DNA of 64,000 bases from assembly GCA_022559845.1 (NCBI GenBank), contig CM040118.1, positions 449,064,053 through 449,128,052 of the forward strand, given 5' to 3'. The notes beneath the pieces are model-generated. The model did no database searches and was not told the DNA's origin. It saw only the letters and a program-made list of their open reading frames with translations. Below are positions 22,755 through 34,428 of this stretch, one piece after another (position 1 is the stretch's first letter; each line of letters begins with the position of its first letter). Both the position numbers and the translations under genes were made by a program. The stretch is from Amorphophallus konjac. Its lineage: Eukaryota > Streptophyta > Magnoliopsida > Alismatales > Araceae.

Positions 22755-24630
22755 TAGGTTGACCTACCCTGAGCCCTAGGTCAACCTATTGCCCACCAGT
22801 AGCCCCTATCAGCCTGTTAACTACCTTTTGGCAATAGGGTCCTTATTTTCCCCTTTTCTGCCAAGGGTACATGCATAATCATACATAGTCATGTGTGATC
22901 ATACACCATCATGCATAGATAAAAAAGAAGAAAGATAAAAAAAATCACATTTGCACGATATCTTGTGCATAAAAAGAATTTTCATAAGGATTGTATGAAC
23001 ACGATAAAACTTCATTAAAGTTTCATAAAATGATAAGATATGGCATCTTCTCACTGAGATAGCAATTGCATTTCTTCATATATACATTTCCTCATGATTA
23101 AATTCTGAATACCAAATAGAAACTCATATGCATGATTAATTTCATATTTTGAAGTTGCATAACCTCTCTGATGTGTCTTCATGTATATGCATATTTGAAC
23201 ATGGGTGTATTTGCTCTGAATCCTTTTTTTAACTGAAGCTGCATTTGCTGCTGGGAGAGAGTTGACTCAGGGAGTCGACTCCCTCCTGGCCAGTCTCTGT
23301 CTGGGCTCTGCTTGGGAAGGAGCTTGCCCAGGAGTCGACTCCCTGCATGCCAGTCCCTTCCTCACTACATGAGGGTTCTTAAAAAAAGGGGGGGCGGGGG
23401 GCGGGGGGCGGGGGGCGGGAGAAATCAGGCATGACTTATGCATGGCACATTTTGCCTAATCCTTTTTTTATGATCACAAGATTTAAGCAGCCCATGTGCA
23501 TGTTGATTTTCACATAATGGCCCCTTTAGGGCCCTGGAAGCATTTGATCGAACACCTCTCATACATGGGAGATTCGCATGACAGCCCCTTGAGGTTTCTC
23601 GAAAAGCATCAAATCTTGCATAGGCATATCAAATCAAGTCAGGTTTTCACTGAATCACATGAGTTCAAGCATATCTGTCTCATGTTAAACCCCGCATGCA
23701 TGGGTAGCAGAAAGTCCACTGGCAGCTAAGGGTGTGTCGACGCACCCCAAGGGTTGCGTCGACCCACTCATGGCCAAACTGGCCAGTCCCAGTCCTAGTG
23801 CACTACCTAGATTTGTTGCCCTTCTCGTACCCTATGATGCATACATTTGCATATGCACGTGCACTTTACCCATGTGTTAAGAATGAATTTAAAAGATGAA
23901 ATGAGCCAAAAAAAACCCACATGTCATCACACACCATACGCATGAACTGGCAAAAAAAATGGCCGACAGACATGGGTGCGTCGACGCACCCTGAAGGCTG
24001 CATCGACGCACCTCCAGTCTACTGCCCCTTCAGTGGCCAAGATGTTGTTGCATGTGCCTCCACACGCACGCATTGGCCCTGCATGGGTCCAAGGGCTTGT
24101 CAACTTAATTCTAATGAAACCCAAAAGGAAAGAAGCTAAAAAATGCAATGACCTGTGAGATAAAATGGGATCTAATTGCCCCCAGATTTCCAAACTAAAT
24201 TTGCAATATGAATAAGGAAGTGAAAAGATCAAACAAGAGAAGAAAGAAAAATGGGTAGAACTAAGTTCTGGTGGCTTGATGAAGAGCAGGTCGACGCAGC
24301 CGTGCACCTGCATCGATGCAACATGCTGGTGGGTTGACCCACCTTCTATCTCAGGTCGACCTGCCCTTCGTGGGTCCAGTAGAACTGGGTTCTGGTGATC
24401 AGTGCATTAAAAAAAAGGATAGAAGATGAAATGATCTACCAAGAAAACAATCCAAAAGAGATGAATTAAACATAAATCAAAGACCAAAAAAATGGAAAAA
24501 AACCAACAAGGGAAAAACATATACAATCAAATGGACAATAACCAAAAAAAATGATGAAGAGTTGTTGATGAACTCTGCTTCCCTTTAGGGGATTGGTCGA
24601 CCGACTTCATTAGTCCGGTCGACCGAACTC
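22755..24630. repeat. Palindromic box pairs with changing arms, each 22 bp apart
   Basis: TCGA or TTGA/TCAA pairs start at 22759/22781, 23737/23759, 23981/24003, 24291/24313, 24334/24356 and 24597/24619, all exactly 22 bp apart. GGAGTCGACTCC singles lie at about 23270 and 23334. The arms differ between pairs: TTGACCTA/TAGGTCAA, TCGACGCA/TGCGTCGA, TCGACGCA/TGCATCGA, TTGACCC/AGGTCGA and TCGACCG/CGGTCGA. Confidence 0.8.
23388..23419 (+). repeat. (GGGGGGC)n run with G-quadruplex potential
   Basis: Five G-runs of three to seven bases separated by single C residues, directly after a run of seven A. It meets the standard four-G-run rule. Confidence 0.8.
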
Positions 24631-25440
24631 TCCTTTTCACCCAAAAAAATGAGAGAAAGAAAATAAAAAAAAGAGAAAATGATAAACCACAGACAATAGC
24701 ATCAGACAGAAAATGGTAATCTAGTGATAAGAATGATGCCATGAAAGCATAATAACCATAAAAAAGGAAGGAACATAAATGGCCTCGTTAAGAGATTAAT
24801 GGCGTTTGATTCGGGGTTCCTCCCCTTTTGACCCTATATGAAAAGGATATCAATAAAACCCTTGCAAGTCATGCCTGGATCTCGGGGACCACCCCACTAT
24901 GTCTATGGCTTGACCTTATCCTGGGTCGATAACCTACTCAAACTGACCCACCTTCTTACCGATTTCTAACCTCGGCGATTTATTTTTCAAAGATCAAACT
25001 TGCTAGACCCCGGCATACATATGTCCTGATGCTCCCAATGTATATTTGTGATGCTTTCAACCCAGGTGCATGTTCGGACATGAAATGGTCAATATATATG
25101 ACTGACATGATTTTTAATACCCTTTTGCACCCTAATGAAGTGGATTTTACTACCCTTTAACACACCTTTTCACTCATCTCATAAAATTGAGTTTTAGGCC
25201 ATGGGGTCCCTTATCTTGGTGATTAATCAAAGGTTTTCCCTCTCCAGGGGATGTAATTATCGCCGTGACCTTTATGGCACGGCGGGTCTCCAGTCCCGAC
25301 CCAATACCCACTTTCGTCTGATTAGTCAGACGGTGCACACCACTAGATCTAGACTACTCCAGTCTCGGAGCCTGAACATATTGTCACTATGTGACTGGCA
25401 CACCCTCGCACTTATAAATCGATATAAGATAAAATGATAT

Positions 25441-25830
25441 GAGAAAAAAGTGCGTCCGCAGGATTTCACCACCAAGGTGCTGTTTCATGTAATGAATTTT
25501 AATACCTCATATAAGGCGCTACTAGGCCATGCATGGATGCATCAGAATTTGGTGGTGCCCTCCAGTCTCCACGAATGTGTCGATTACCCCCAGTGTGGAG
25601 GAGAAGAGAAGAAGTCTGTTGAATTACACTCACTTGGGGTGTTTGAACGTCACTTCCTTGAAGCATGCATATGTATGGAAAGGGGTGAAGGACAGTCCAC
25701 CAAGAAGGCTGAAGATAAAGAAAAGAATATGGTGGAGTCTAATGACTGGTTCTCCCTTCCGCTACCTAGTTACTTGGCTTATCATGAAGAAGCAAAGCTG
25801 CCGAAAGCAAAAGATGCACTCTGAGCAGTT
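25441..25830 (+). pseudogene. pol: Tat-lineage protease C-terminal fragment
   Basis: The frame reads VLFHVMNFNTSYKALLGHAW then a MHQNLVVPSSLHEC stretch. This matches the end of the Tat-group retropepsin (TSY.ALLGRPW...VPSTLHQC). The residues after it are charged and correspond to the protease-RT spacer. The N-terminal half with the catalytic Asp is absent, because the preceding DNA is leader. No RT follows. This shows element C once had pol and lost most of it. Confidence 0.65.
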
Positions 25831-26640
25831 CCTCTAATTATCCTCCCTGACTTGAGGGCGTGTGAAACTGAAGGTTTACTTGGGCACATCAAGGTCTCAC
25901 CATGAATCACAAGACACATTGTAAATACTAATTGTCAGGCAGCTGAGCCACTGAAGATTCTTGAAGCTCCTCACTCAGAGGGCCCATCTACTATATTCTA
26001 TGCAATTGAAGAACAACTGGTAAAAGGGAACGACGATTGTCGCTTCACTAAATGAAGTCTATGACCCGATCATCTCGACCATGGGACTCCTCGATGAAGC
26101 CAGCAAGGTGATTAAACTAGCAAGAAAGCAGCAAACTCCTCTCTCCCCACCTGGGAGTAAGAAAAAAATGAATGACGAATGAATAAAATGAACAGATGAA
26201 ATGCTCCGGAAGCTCAGGCATCCACTAAATATATATGGGTAGGGAGCTACTGCAGATTGCTCAATACCCAAGCTTGGGTTTCTCTCTAAAAAAAGAAAAA
26301 AGAAAAAGAAGTAAAGAATGAGACAGACATGGTCTCTGTATCCGTCTCTACAGGTGAAGGCTCCCTAGAAGCAGTACATGATGAATGTCTAGAGTAATGT
26401 GAAATGATTAGGCTGTCTGCAAAACTAAAGAAGACCCCGCAACTGCAACTACCAATACAAGAAGACCAAGAAGATAACACTTGGTACAGGCGCTGGGAGC
26501 CTATTCTTGCAAGAGCTGCAACTTTTCGAGCCATCTCTTGCATAAATTAATGATAAAAAGGGTAGCCGCTAATTCTGTAATAGCTGCTGCCGAATATCTC
26601 ATGGGGACAATGCTGACTCAAAATAATGATGAAGGAAAAG
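25831..26640 (+). other. Degenerate pol spacer, no domain recognised
   Basis: Short frames such as GPSTIFYAIEEQLVKG (25981) read in the sense direction between the protease and RNase H fragments. RT motifs (YxDD and neighbours) are missing, which implies a deletion of RT. Confidence 0.35.
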
Positions 26641-26656
26641 AATAGGTTCTCTACTA

Positions 26657-27233
26657 TTGCAGTCAAGATGGATGAGAACAGAAGGGAGGTCCAGTCCAAT
26701 CAAGAAGAAACCCATCAAAAGTCATGTGATCACAGATTTCTGTACAGGGCATCTGGTGCCTGATGATTCACCTCTGATCATAGAGCCACCTAATGATGAA
26801 ACTCCAAAAGTGGACCAAGTCCAAAACACTGTATGGGGGATACACTTTGATGAGGCCCCAACAAAAATAATAATAGAAATGGCTTCATCAGCACAAACAA
26901 AAGTTCAGGCCAAGATAGGTAGGTGTCCTCTAACCCCCAAATGGTGAGGCTCCGCACGTGTCATGCTCAATCAACTAGGCATGCATAAATAATGAAGCAA
27001 ATTGCCCTCAATACGAGTTGGATGCCCCGGTTATGCAGCTCATGGAGCGATTTCTTGCCACCAAAACGAGCCATGTTGGTCAATGTCAAAGTGCCCGAGC
27101 CGACGATTTGACAAACCTGTCAAATTCTTTAGCAGTCCCACCGGACAAAGCACCCTGCATTACTGACGAACCTGTACCAGGGAGCCCAGCAAGTTGGAAG
27201 AAGAACCTGGCAAAGAATGAAGTGAAGATATGA
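26657..27233 (+). pseudogene. pol: Tat-lineage RNase H remnant
   Basis: The frame at 26657-26947 holds KSHVITDFCTGHLVPDDSPL then WGIHFDEAP, which correspond to the RT-RNase H connection (..ADFLA.HP.P.D..) and the first RNase H strand (W..YFDGA), here with the last Gly changed to Glu. After a break, 27018-27233 keeps RADDLTNLSNSLAVPPD, matching the family's RADALA.LA..L..P segment. The middle of the fold is scrambled. It is followed by the tandem-repeat region, the usual place of a Tat 3' untranslated region. Confidence 0.65.
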
Positions 27234-27389
27234 TAGCCAAGGGAGCTCGAAAGTCTGACTGAAAAGGACCGTCGATGCAATGATTCAAATGAAAGCAATT
27301 GCCCAATGAAAAAAAATGAAAATGATGATGAATATAAAAAATGAAAATGAATGAAAATGATGATCAACTAGAAAAGAAGAAGAGACTAC

Positions 27390-29830
27390 CTTTGGCGGAT
27401 ACCGACCCTAGGTCCCACCGGAATCCCATATTCTACCCTCGGCATCACGACATTCCATCGAAGCTGACATATATTTTACCATTGGTTCAGACCTTCCATC
27501 TAAGCCAGGTAGTTCGGCGTCACGACATTCCATCGAAGTCGACAGATATTCTACCCTTGGCCTAAACCTTCCGTCTAAGCCAAGTAGTTCAGTGTCACGA
27601 CATTTCGTCGAAGTCGACACATATTATGCCTTCGGTGTCACGACATTCTGTCGAAGCGGATAGATATTCTACCCTTGGCTCAGACCTTCCACCTAAACTA
27701 GGTAGTTCGGCCTAGACCTTCCGTCGAAATCGACAGATATTCTGCCCTTGGCCTAGACCTTCCATCCGAGCCAAGTAGTTCAACCTCAACATTCCGTCAA
27801 AGTCTGCTTTTTTGCACTTGGCCTAGACCTTTCGTCGAATCCAACATATATTTTACCCTTGGCCTGGACCTTCGATCCGAGCCAAGTAGTTCGGCCTCAA
27901 CATTCCATCGAAGTCTGCTTTTCTTCCTTTGGCCTAGACCTTCCGTCGAATCCAACATATATTCTGCCCTTCGCCTGGACCTTCCATCCGAGCCAAGTAG
28001 TTCAACCTCAACATTCCGTCGAAGTCTACTTTTATGCCCTTGGCCTAGACCTTTTGTCGAATCCAACATATATTCTACCCTTGGTTTGGACCTTCGATCC
28101 GAGCCAAGTAGTTCGGCCTCGACATTCCATCGAAGTCCGCTTTTCTTCCTTCGGCCTAGACCTTCCGTCGAATCCAACATATATTCTGCCCTTGGCCTAG
28201 ACCTTCCATCTGAGCCAAGTAGTTCAACCTCAACATTCCGTCGAAGTCTGCTTTTCTGCCCTTGGCCTAGACCTTTCGTCGAATCTATATTCTACCCTTG
28301 GTCTGGACCTTCGATCCGAGCCAAGTAGTTCGGCCTCGACATTCCGTCGAAGTCCGCTTTTCTTCTTTCGGCCTAGACCTTCCGTCGAATCAAACATATA
28401 TTCTACCCTTGGCCTGGACCTTCCATCCGAGACAAGTAGTTCAGCCTCGACATTCCATCGAAGTCCGCTTTTCTACGTTCGGCCTAAACCATCCGTCGAA
28501 GTCAACATATATTCTGCCCTTGGTCTGGACCTTCCATCCGAGCCAAGTAGTTCGGCCTCAACATTCTGTCGAAGCCCACTTTTCTGCCTTCAGCCTAGAC
28601 CTTCCGTCGAAGCCAACATATATTCTGCCCTTGGCCTGGAACTTCTATCCGAGCGAAGTAGTTTGGCCTCGACATTCTATCGAAGTCCGCTTTTCTGCCT
28701 TCAGCCTAGACCTTCCGTCGAAGCCAACATATATTCTGCACTTGCCCTAAACCTTTCATCCAAGCCAAGTAGTTCGGTCTCGACATTCCGTTGAAGCCTG
28801 CTTTTATGCCTTCGGCCTAGACCTTCCGTCGAAACCAACATATATTCTGCCCTTGGCCTGGACCTTCCATACGAGCCAAGTAGTTCAGCCTTGACATTCT
28901 ATCGAAGTCCGCTTTTCTGCCTTCGGCCTAGACCTTCTATCGAAGCCAACATATATTCAGCCCTTGGCTTGGACCTTCCATCCGAGCCAAGTAGTTCGGC
29001 CTTGACATTCCATCGAAGTCTGCTTTTGGCAATCTGTCAAAGCTGACAACTATTCTACCTTCGGTGACATGACATTCCGTCGAAGCCAACAACTATTATG
29101 CCTTCGGCGTCACAACAGTCCGTCAAAGAGGACAACTATTCTACCTTCGGCGTCATGACATTCCGTCGAAGCCGCCAACTATTCTACCTTCGACGTCACG
29201 ACATTTCGTCGAAGTCCACAATTATTCTACCTTCGACGTCACGACAGTCCGTTAAAGCCGACAACTATGCTACCTTTGGCGTCACGACGTTCCGTCTAAG
29301 CCAAATAAACTGAATAAACACAATGAACCGAATAAACTGAATAAACCAAAGTTCTCGGTTTGGCATAATCCCAATGCCAATATATAAAAGAGAGAGAGAG
29401 AAAAAAAATAGCTCGGCACCAGACGCCTCGTCTAAGGTCGACAACTACCCCCTTGTATTGGCCCATACCATCCATCCAAGCCAATGAACAAAATGACCTC
29501 CTTGCATTGGCCCAGACCTTCCGTCCAAGCCAATGAACAAAATGACCCGCTTTGCCTCGGCATCACCATATTCTGTCTAAGCCAAGTGGTCCGGTGTTAT
29601 GACATTCTGTCGAAGCTGACATTTATTCTGTTCCCGATGTCATGACATTTCGTCGAAGCCGACAACTATTCTACCCTCGGCATCACGACATTCTGTCTAA
29701 GCCAAGTGGTCCGACGTCACGACATCCTGTCGAAGCCGACATCTATTTTATTCTCGGCGTCACGACATTTCGTCTAAGTCGACAACTATCCTACTTTTGT
29801 CCCAGACCTCTCGTCTAAGTCAATGAATAA
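27390..29830 (+). repeat. Satellite-like array of 32-43-bp monomers
   Basis: The basic unit contains TTCGGC(C/G)T, A(C)GAC(A/C)TTCCGTCGAAG and (A)TATTCTGCC. In the flanks (27390-27660 and 29030-29300) a 43-bp version with CTTCGGCGTCACGACATTCC repeats. In 29300-29830 the units are sparser. The array lies just after the RNase H remnant, where Tat/Ogre elements are known to carry variable tandem repeats in the 3' untranslated region. Confidence 0.8.
27660..28995 (+). repeat. Core of the array: 111-bp higher-order repeat of three monomers
   Basis: GCCAAGTAG (or a one-base variant) starts at 27770, 27881, 27992, 28103, 28214, 28320, 28431, 28542, 28653, 28764, 28875 and 28986. Ten intervals are exactly 111 bp and one is 106. 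Each unit is three diverged monomers of about 38, 41 and 32 bp. Because 111 is divisible by three, open frames persist on both strands (28298-28750 plus, 27797-28180 minus); these are by-products, not genes. Confidence 0.88.
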
Positions 29831-29949
29831 AATGACTCCCCTTGGTTAACACCAACCCCCAGTCCCGTCGGGATTCACCCCAGTCCTTTGGCTCTGACCT
29901 TTCCGTTTGAGTCAATACATAAAACCATTCTTTCCTTGCTTCGGCATTA

Positions 29950-30859
29950 ATCCCGTGCCTACAAATAATCAACTTGCAGATATTTTTATCAAACCCTTAA
30001 ATAAAAAAGAAAATAAATAAAAATATTAAGAATTCTCAAACATTAGGAGAGAACATGAAATTTGCCGAATAGATAATTGATAAGTTGCGTACTTTGTAAA
30101 TATGAATAAAATTCCATACACAATGCATACTTTGTGAATAAACAACTTTAATTAAAATTAAAAAAAGAAAGAAAACTCTTGCGTGATCTTGATTTTGGAT
30201 GTTTGCTCATTCTGCTTGCATGCTTGTTTGTAATGTAGTTTAATACACTTCCTTTGAATTTTCTAAGACCATATTCCTTGTTAAATAATGCAACACTGAT
30301 TCTGGACAGGTGTGCAACATGTCATATACTAAGGGGGGGAAACCAATTCTAGTGAGTGCATACGTTAAGAGGGAGAGTCATATCTATGCCTCTAGCGTAA
30401 CTCATAAAATACACCAAAAACAAAACTCCCACACCTTGCACACAATGTGATTAATGACTTCTAACCATAGGGATTCTAGAAATTTTTCCTAAAACTTCAT
30501 GGATGCTCGAATTCTTTCACGAACATGAAGGGTAATCATGAGGAAAAAATTGTCTGCCCCATTGTGTAAAAAAAATGATGAATAAGTGGAATATGGAGCC
30601 TAGTAATCAGGTCTCCCCATTGAACAGGTGAGGAGCCTCACGTAAAATGGTGAAGTAAATTTTCATAGTCAAAAGAAAAAAGAAGTGACAAATCCTAATA
30701 ATCGGGTCTCTTCATTGAACAAATGATGAGCCTCGTATCAAATAGTAAAGTCCAAAATTTAAAATAAACAAGGGGGTTGTGTGAAGCTACCAAAAGTCGA
30801 GAACCTAAAATGTATGTGTAGGTAATAGAGTAATCTTCTAGTGTTACTTAGAAAGTATG
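29950..30859 (+). mobile_element. Old copia (Sirevirus-like) 3' fragment, left part
   Basis: NQLADIFIKPL (29968-30000) is the end of copia RNase H. It is followed by noncoding DNA containing AAGGGGGGGAAA (30331), like the purine tracts of Sirevirus 3' regions. The fragment is interrupted at 30859 by the full Sirevirus and continues at 42109. It joins the Tat tandem repeats on the left without visible ends. Confidence 0.55.
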
Positions 30860-32648
30860 TGTTGTGTCCTCCCTAGGTTTGATGCTGGCAAAACTGGTTT
30901 TGATGATTGGCGAAATTGTGTGTTGTGGTGTCATTTCTTTAAGTCAGTATAAGTCCTTGTTTTCAAACTGCATTCATGCTCAACAGGTCGATGCATTCAT
31001 ATCACAGGTCGATGCATTCATATCTTTTAAAGTCAACAGGTTGATGCATCCATAATTGTTATGGTCACCGGGTCGATGAACTTTAGTGTATTTTTGATAA
31101 AAAGGTCGAAGTAGCAATGTCTTGACTCAACACTTCTACTTGCCTTTATGGTTTATTGACGAACAAGTCGATGCATTACGACGGTGCATCGATGTAGTAG
31201 TACCAGCAGTACTAGCGTTTGCTTTGACAGGTTGATACTGCAGTACTAGCTCTGGCTTGACAGGTCGATGTTGTTGTTATTGCCTTGATGCCTCAAACCA
31301 AAGTGTCTGTTAATCAGGTCAATGCACTCAGCCCATGCATCGACGCAACAGTACAATTTCTTATGTTTTGTTTGTCTTCATAAACTAACATGAGCCTGTA
31401 GTCTTTTAGCACTTATTATAATATCTCATAAGTTATATGATAATAAGGTTGATGATGAATTTCCATATTTGCTTTGGCAGTAATATCAAGATGAGAGCAT
31501 CCAAAATGATTCTGCAACTTGTTCGAACACTCAGAGTGCAAAATTTATGGAATGAAGAGGTCATGTCAACTTCAGTCAGAAGCAAACTACTAAGTATGGA
31601 ACAACCATTCTGCTACTGATTAGGTGTGAAAAGTAGCCAGTCTTTAAAAGTATTAAGACGGTCATGTGGTTCCAAACTTAATATGCTTCGCACGTGATCC
31701 AGGTAGATGGGCCGATTTACAAAGTTTCCAATAGAAGAATCTGCCACGTGACTGCTACTTAAGAAAACCTTTTACTTTTCATCTGACATGTGAACTCAGG
31801 AATCAGTACTTTTCAGAAATTCTTTTGGCGGGAGTGTTCCCTCCACACGCCAAAGGGAATCTTGTGGGGTCCACAAGAATCAAGCTCGCAGGGATAAAAG
31901 ACTTCATGTGAACAGGACTGAAAGGACATAGTGAACAGAGAGAAGAGGATAGCTATAGGCATTTTGAGAAAGAATAGCTTGAGAGCAGAGAAGAGAGAAG
32001 AAGCACAGAGCGTGAGAAGTAGATGTGCAGAGGTGTGAGAGAGAGCTAGAAAAATAGAGTATCGGAGAAAGGTTTCAGTGAGCAGAGAGAGAGTAGAAGA
32101 GAAAGAAGGAGAGAGTGATCTGAGAGAAGATTGTGAGAGAGGAAAGTGAGTGAAGCTAGAGATTCACTGAAGAGCCGGTGGAATTTCGACTTCTAGATCA
32201 GATCCATAATCGACTGCTCAATAGAGCTACATTATTTTTCAAATTATGTCGTTGCTTTTGTTGATTGTTTTACTTTCATTTGAATCATTATAAAGCTGTG
32301 TATCGGCGAATCCAACCTGTGAGGCAACGGAGAAAGGTGTGATACTCAGCGGTGTATAAGCTGTGTAATCAGCGGAGTTAAGCTGTTTTCAGCGGAAGCC
32401 TCACTCGATTTAGTGAGGCTTGGACGTAGATCTCAGGGTTGAGATCGAACCACCTTAAAAATCTCTTTGCATCATGTGTGATTGCTTGTGCTCGCATAGT
32501 CTTACAGTTATTTCATTAGCTAAAAACATTTTAATAGCGTCCATCACAGCAAATTTCTATTTTGCATTTCGTTTTATTGTTATAGGGTGAAAATTGGGAT
32601 TGATCTATTCACCCCCCCTCTGGATCATCCTAGTCACCTACCTTATCA
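30860..32648 (+). repeat. 5' LTR of the Sirevirus
   Basis: TGTTGTGTCCTCC to CCTTATCA, 1789 bp. It holds AGGTCGATGCA boxes (30986-31345), a candidate TATA (GGATAAAAG, about 31893), a purine-rich leader, the GAACCACCTTAAAAATC block (32448-32464), and GATCTATTCACC/poly-C/TCTGGATC (32602-32627). Over the first 240 positions I count about 11 differences from the 3' LTR, mostly transitions. Confidence 0.92.
30986..31345. repeat. Box cluster of the 5' LTR, pairs 21 bp apart
   Basis: Pairs start at 30988/31009, 31168/31189 (TCGATGCA-N9-TGCATCGA) and 31319/31340. Single boxes lie near 31031, 31072, 31106, 31231 and 31263. The same set recurs in the 3' LTR from 40445. Confidence 0.75.
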
Positions 32649-32650
32649 CG

Positions 32651-32663
32651 TGCTATCAGAGCC
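32651..32663 (+). other. Primer-binding site, initiator Met-tRNA
   Basis: TGCTATCAGAGCC begins two bases after the LTR end and matches the TGGTATCAGAGCC complement of the tRNA 3' end with one change. Confidence 0.85.
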
Positions 32664-32706
32664 TAACTCTCCTATAAGGGCTTAACATCTCGGAGAGTCT
32701 GGTGAA

Positions 32707-34428
32707 ATGGATACTAGAGGTTACATAGCTGAAGGTCATGATGTTAATAAGCCTCCATTCTTTAATGGAACTAACTATGCATATTGGAAGAATCGAATGC
32801 AGGTGTTCTTAAGAGCTCAGGATCATGAGATCTGGAAGGTGGTGAGTCGAGGTCCCTTCCAGCTTCCACAAGAAGAAGACAACTGGACTCGGGAGCAAAT
32901 TAGAAGATCAAATCTGAATTGGAGTGCGATGAACATTATGCAGTGTGCTCTACATCCCACAGAGTTCTCCAGAGTTTCCACCTGCTCCACAGCGAAGGAA
33001 ATGTGTGATTGACTACATGTAATATATGAGGGAACATCGGAGGTAAGGGAAACCAAAGCTAATATGCTGATTTCTAAGTACAAAGCTTTTAAAATGAGGT
33101 CTAATGAAAGCATTTCTGAGATGTATGCTCGGTTGATGCAGCTCACTAACATCTTGAAAAGTCTAGGAAAAGTCTATAGCGAATACGAGCTGGTCAGGAA
33201 GATACTCAGATCCTTGACTCCAATCTATCACACCAAGGCTACAGTAGTAGAGGAGTCCATGAACCTAGCCACTACCACTGTTGATGAACTCATTGGCTCT
33301 CTAATGACATACGAGTTGAACTTAAAGAGAGTCGAAGATAATGAGAAAAAGAAGAACCCCCTGGCTCTTAAAGTAAGTTCTAGCAGCAAAGGGTCATCTA
33401 GTGAGCATAGTTCATCTAGTTTAGAAGAAAACTCAGGTGAGTTTGCAATGTTGACTAGAAAGTTTAAGAAATTTTTAAAGAAGGAAGGTAAGAATTTCAG
33501 ACGGAAGTATTCTTCTGGTAAAAGACATTCGAACTTTAAATCTGAAAATGTCAAAAAGTCTGACAATGTTGTATGTTATAACTGCAGTAAATTAGGGCAC
33601 GTGAAAGCTGACAGTCCAGAACTTCAAAAAGAAAAGCAACCCAGGTGGAAGAACAAGAAAGCCTAGGCTATGGTCAGCACATGGAGTGATGAAGAAGTTG
33701 ATGAAACTGAAGAAAGTTCAATCGAATATGAAAGTGATGAGAAGATATGTCTAATGGCCAGAAGGGAAGGTGAAGAAAAAGATGATGAGGTAATTTCCCC
33801 ATTTGAACACTACTCTCATAGTGATTGGGAAGAGGCATATGCTGAGATCTTAGATAAATATGATGATGTTCGCAGAGAAAACAAACATTTGAAGAAGAAA
33901 ATAAATTCTCTTGTTCATGATACCTCTTTAGATGATAGGATTGCATGTTTAGAAACTGAAAATTCTAAACTAAAGAAATCTCTAGCTGAAACTAATCAAT
34001 ATAAAGTTGTGATGAATGAAATAAGATGTGAAAATGAAAATTTAAAAAATGTCATTGATGAACTGAAGATAAGAATGCAAAATTTTGAAGAAGAGACTAA
34101 CACTATTTTGGAGAAATATGAAGCTGTTAAAGGAGTAAATGAAGAACTGAAAAGAACCATTGAAAATTTGGAGAAAGAAATTAATGACAAACAGAATTCC
34201 CTTGAAGCTATGACTCAAGGAAAAGAAAATCTGAATGCAATACTTGAAACAAAAATAAATTTCAGAAGAGAACGGTTGGGTTTCAATCCGACTAATAAGA
34301 AGAGTTTTGATGTTAAGACCATTTCATTTGTTGCTGAAAAAGGAAAAGCAAAATTCAACCCATTAATAAGGATGAATTGTTTAGAAGAGAATGAAAAGAA
34401 CAATAATGCTCAAACCTCTGCAAAATAG
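32707..34428 (+). pseudogene. gag: Sirevirus Gag with coiled-coil extension
   Basis: Gag forms the virus-like particle and binds the RNA. One frame runs from ATG 32707 to TAG 34426 with two internal stops (TGA 33010-33012, TAG 33664-33666). N-terminal PPFFNGTNYAYWKNRM and the following helices are the copia gag domain. The zinc knuckle CYNCSKLGHVKAD (33573 onward) has Ser where the last Cys belongs. Then comes a long Glu/Lys/Asn-rich segment (about 33830-34280) with heptad-like Leu/Ile spacing, the coiled-coil extension typical of Sireviruses. The ends of the stops (CGA-to-TGA type at 33010) suggest decay by C-to-T change. Confidence 0.85.

Larger units (their letters stand above)
22301..25430 (+). 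mobile_element. Leader of Tat element C
   Basis: It starts with the GGGGAGGTGCTGTCGGAT block (22426) and ends with the GATTAATCAAAGG/TCTGATTAGTCAGACGG block (25220-25410) seen at 830-1020. Between these are seven palindromic box pairs (22759-24622), a G-rich run and AT-rich filler. No gene is visible over 3.1 kb. Confidence 0.6.

Noticed and set aside
27797..28750. Open frames of 113-150 codons on both strands
   Set aside because: They arise because the repeat period is 111 bp, a multiple of three; both strands are open at once and no domain is seen.
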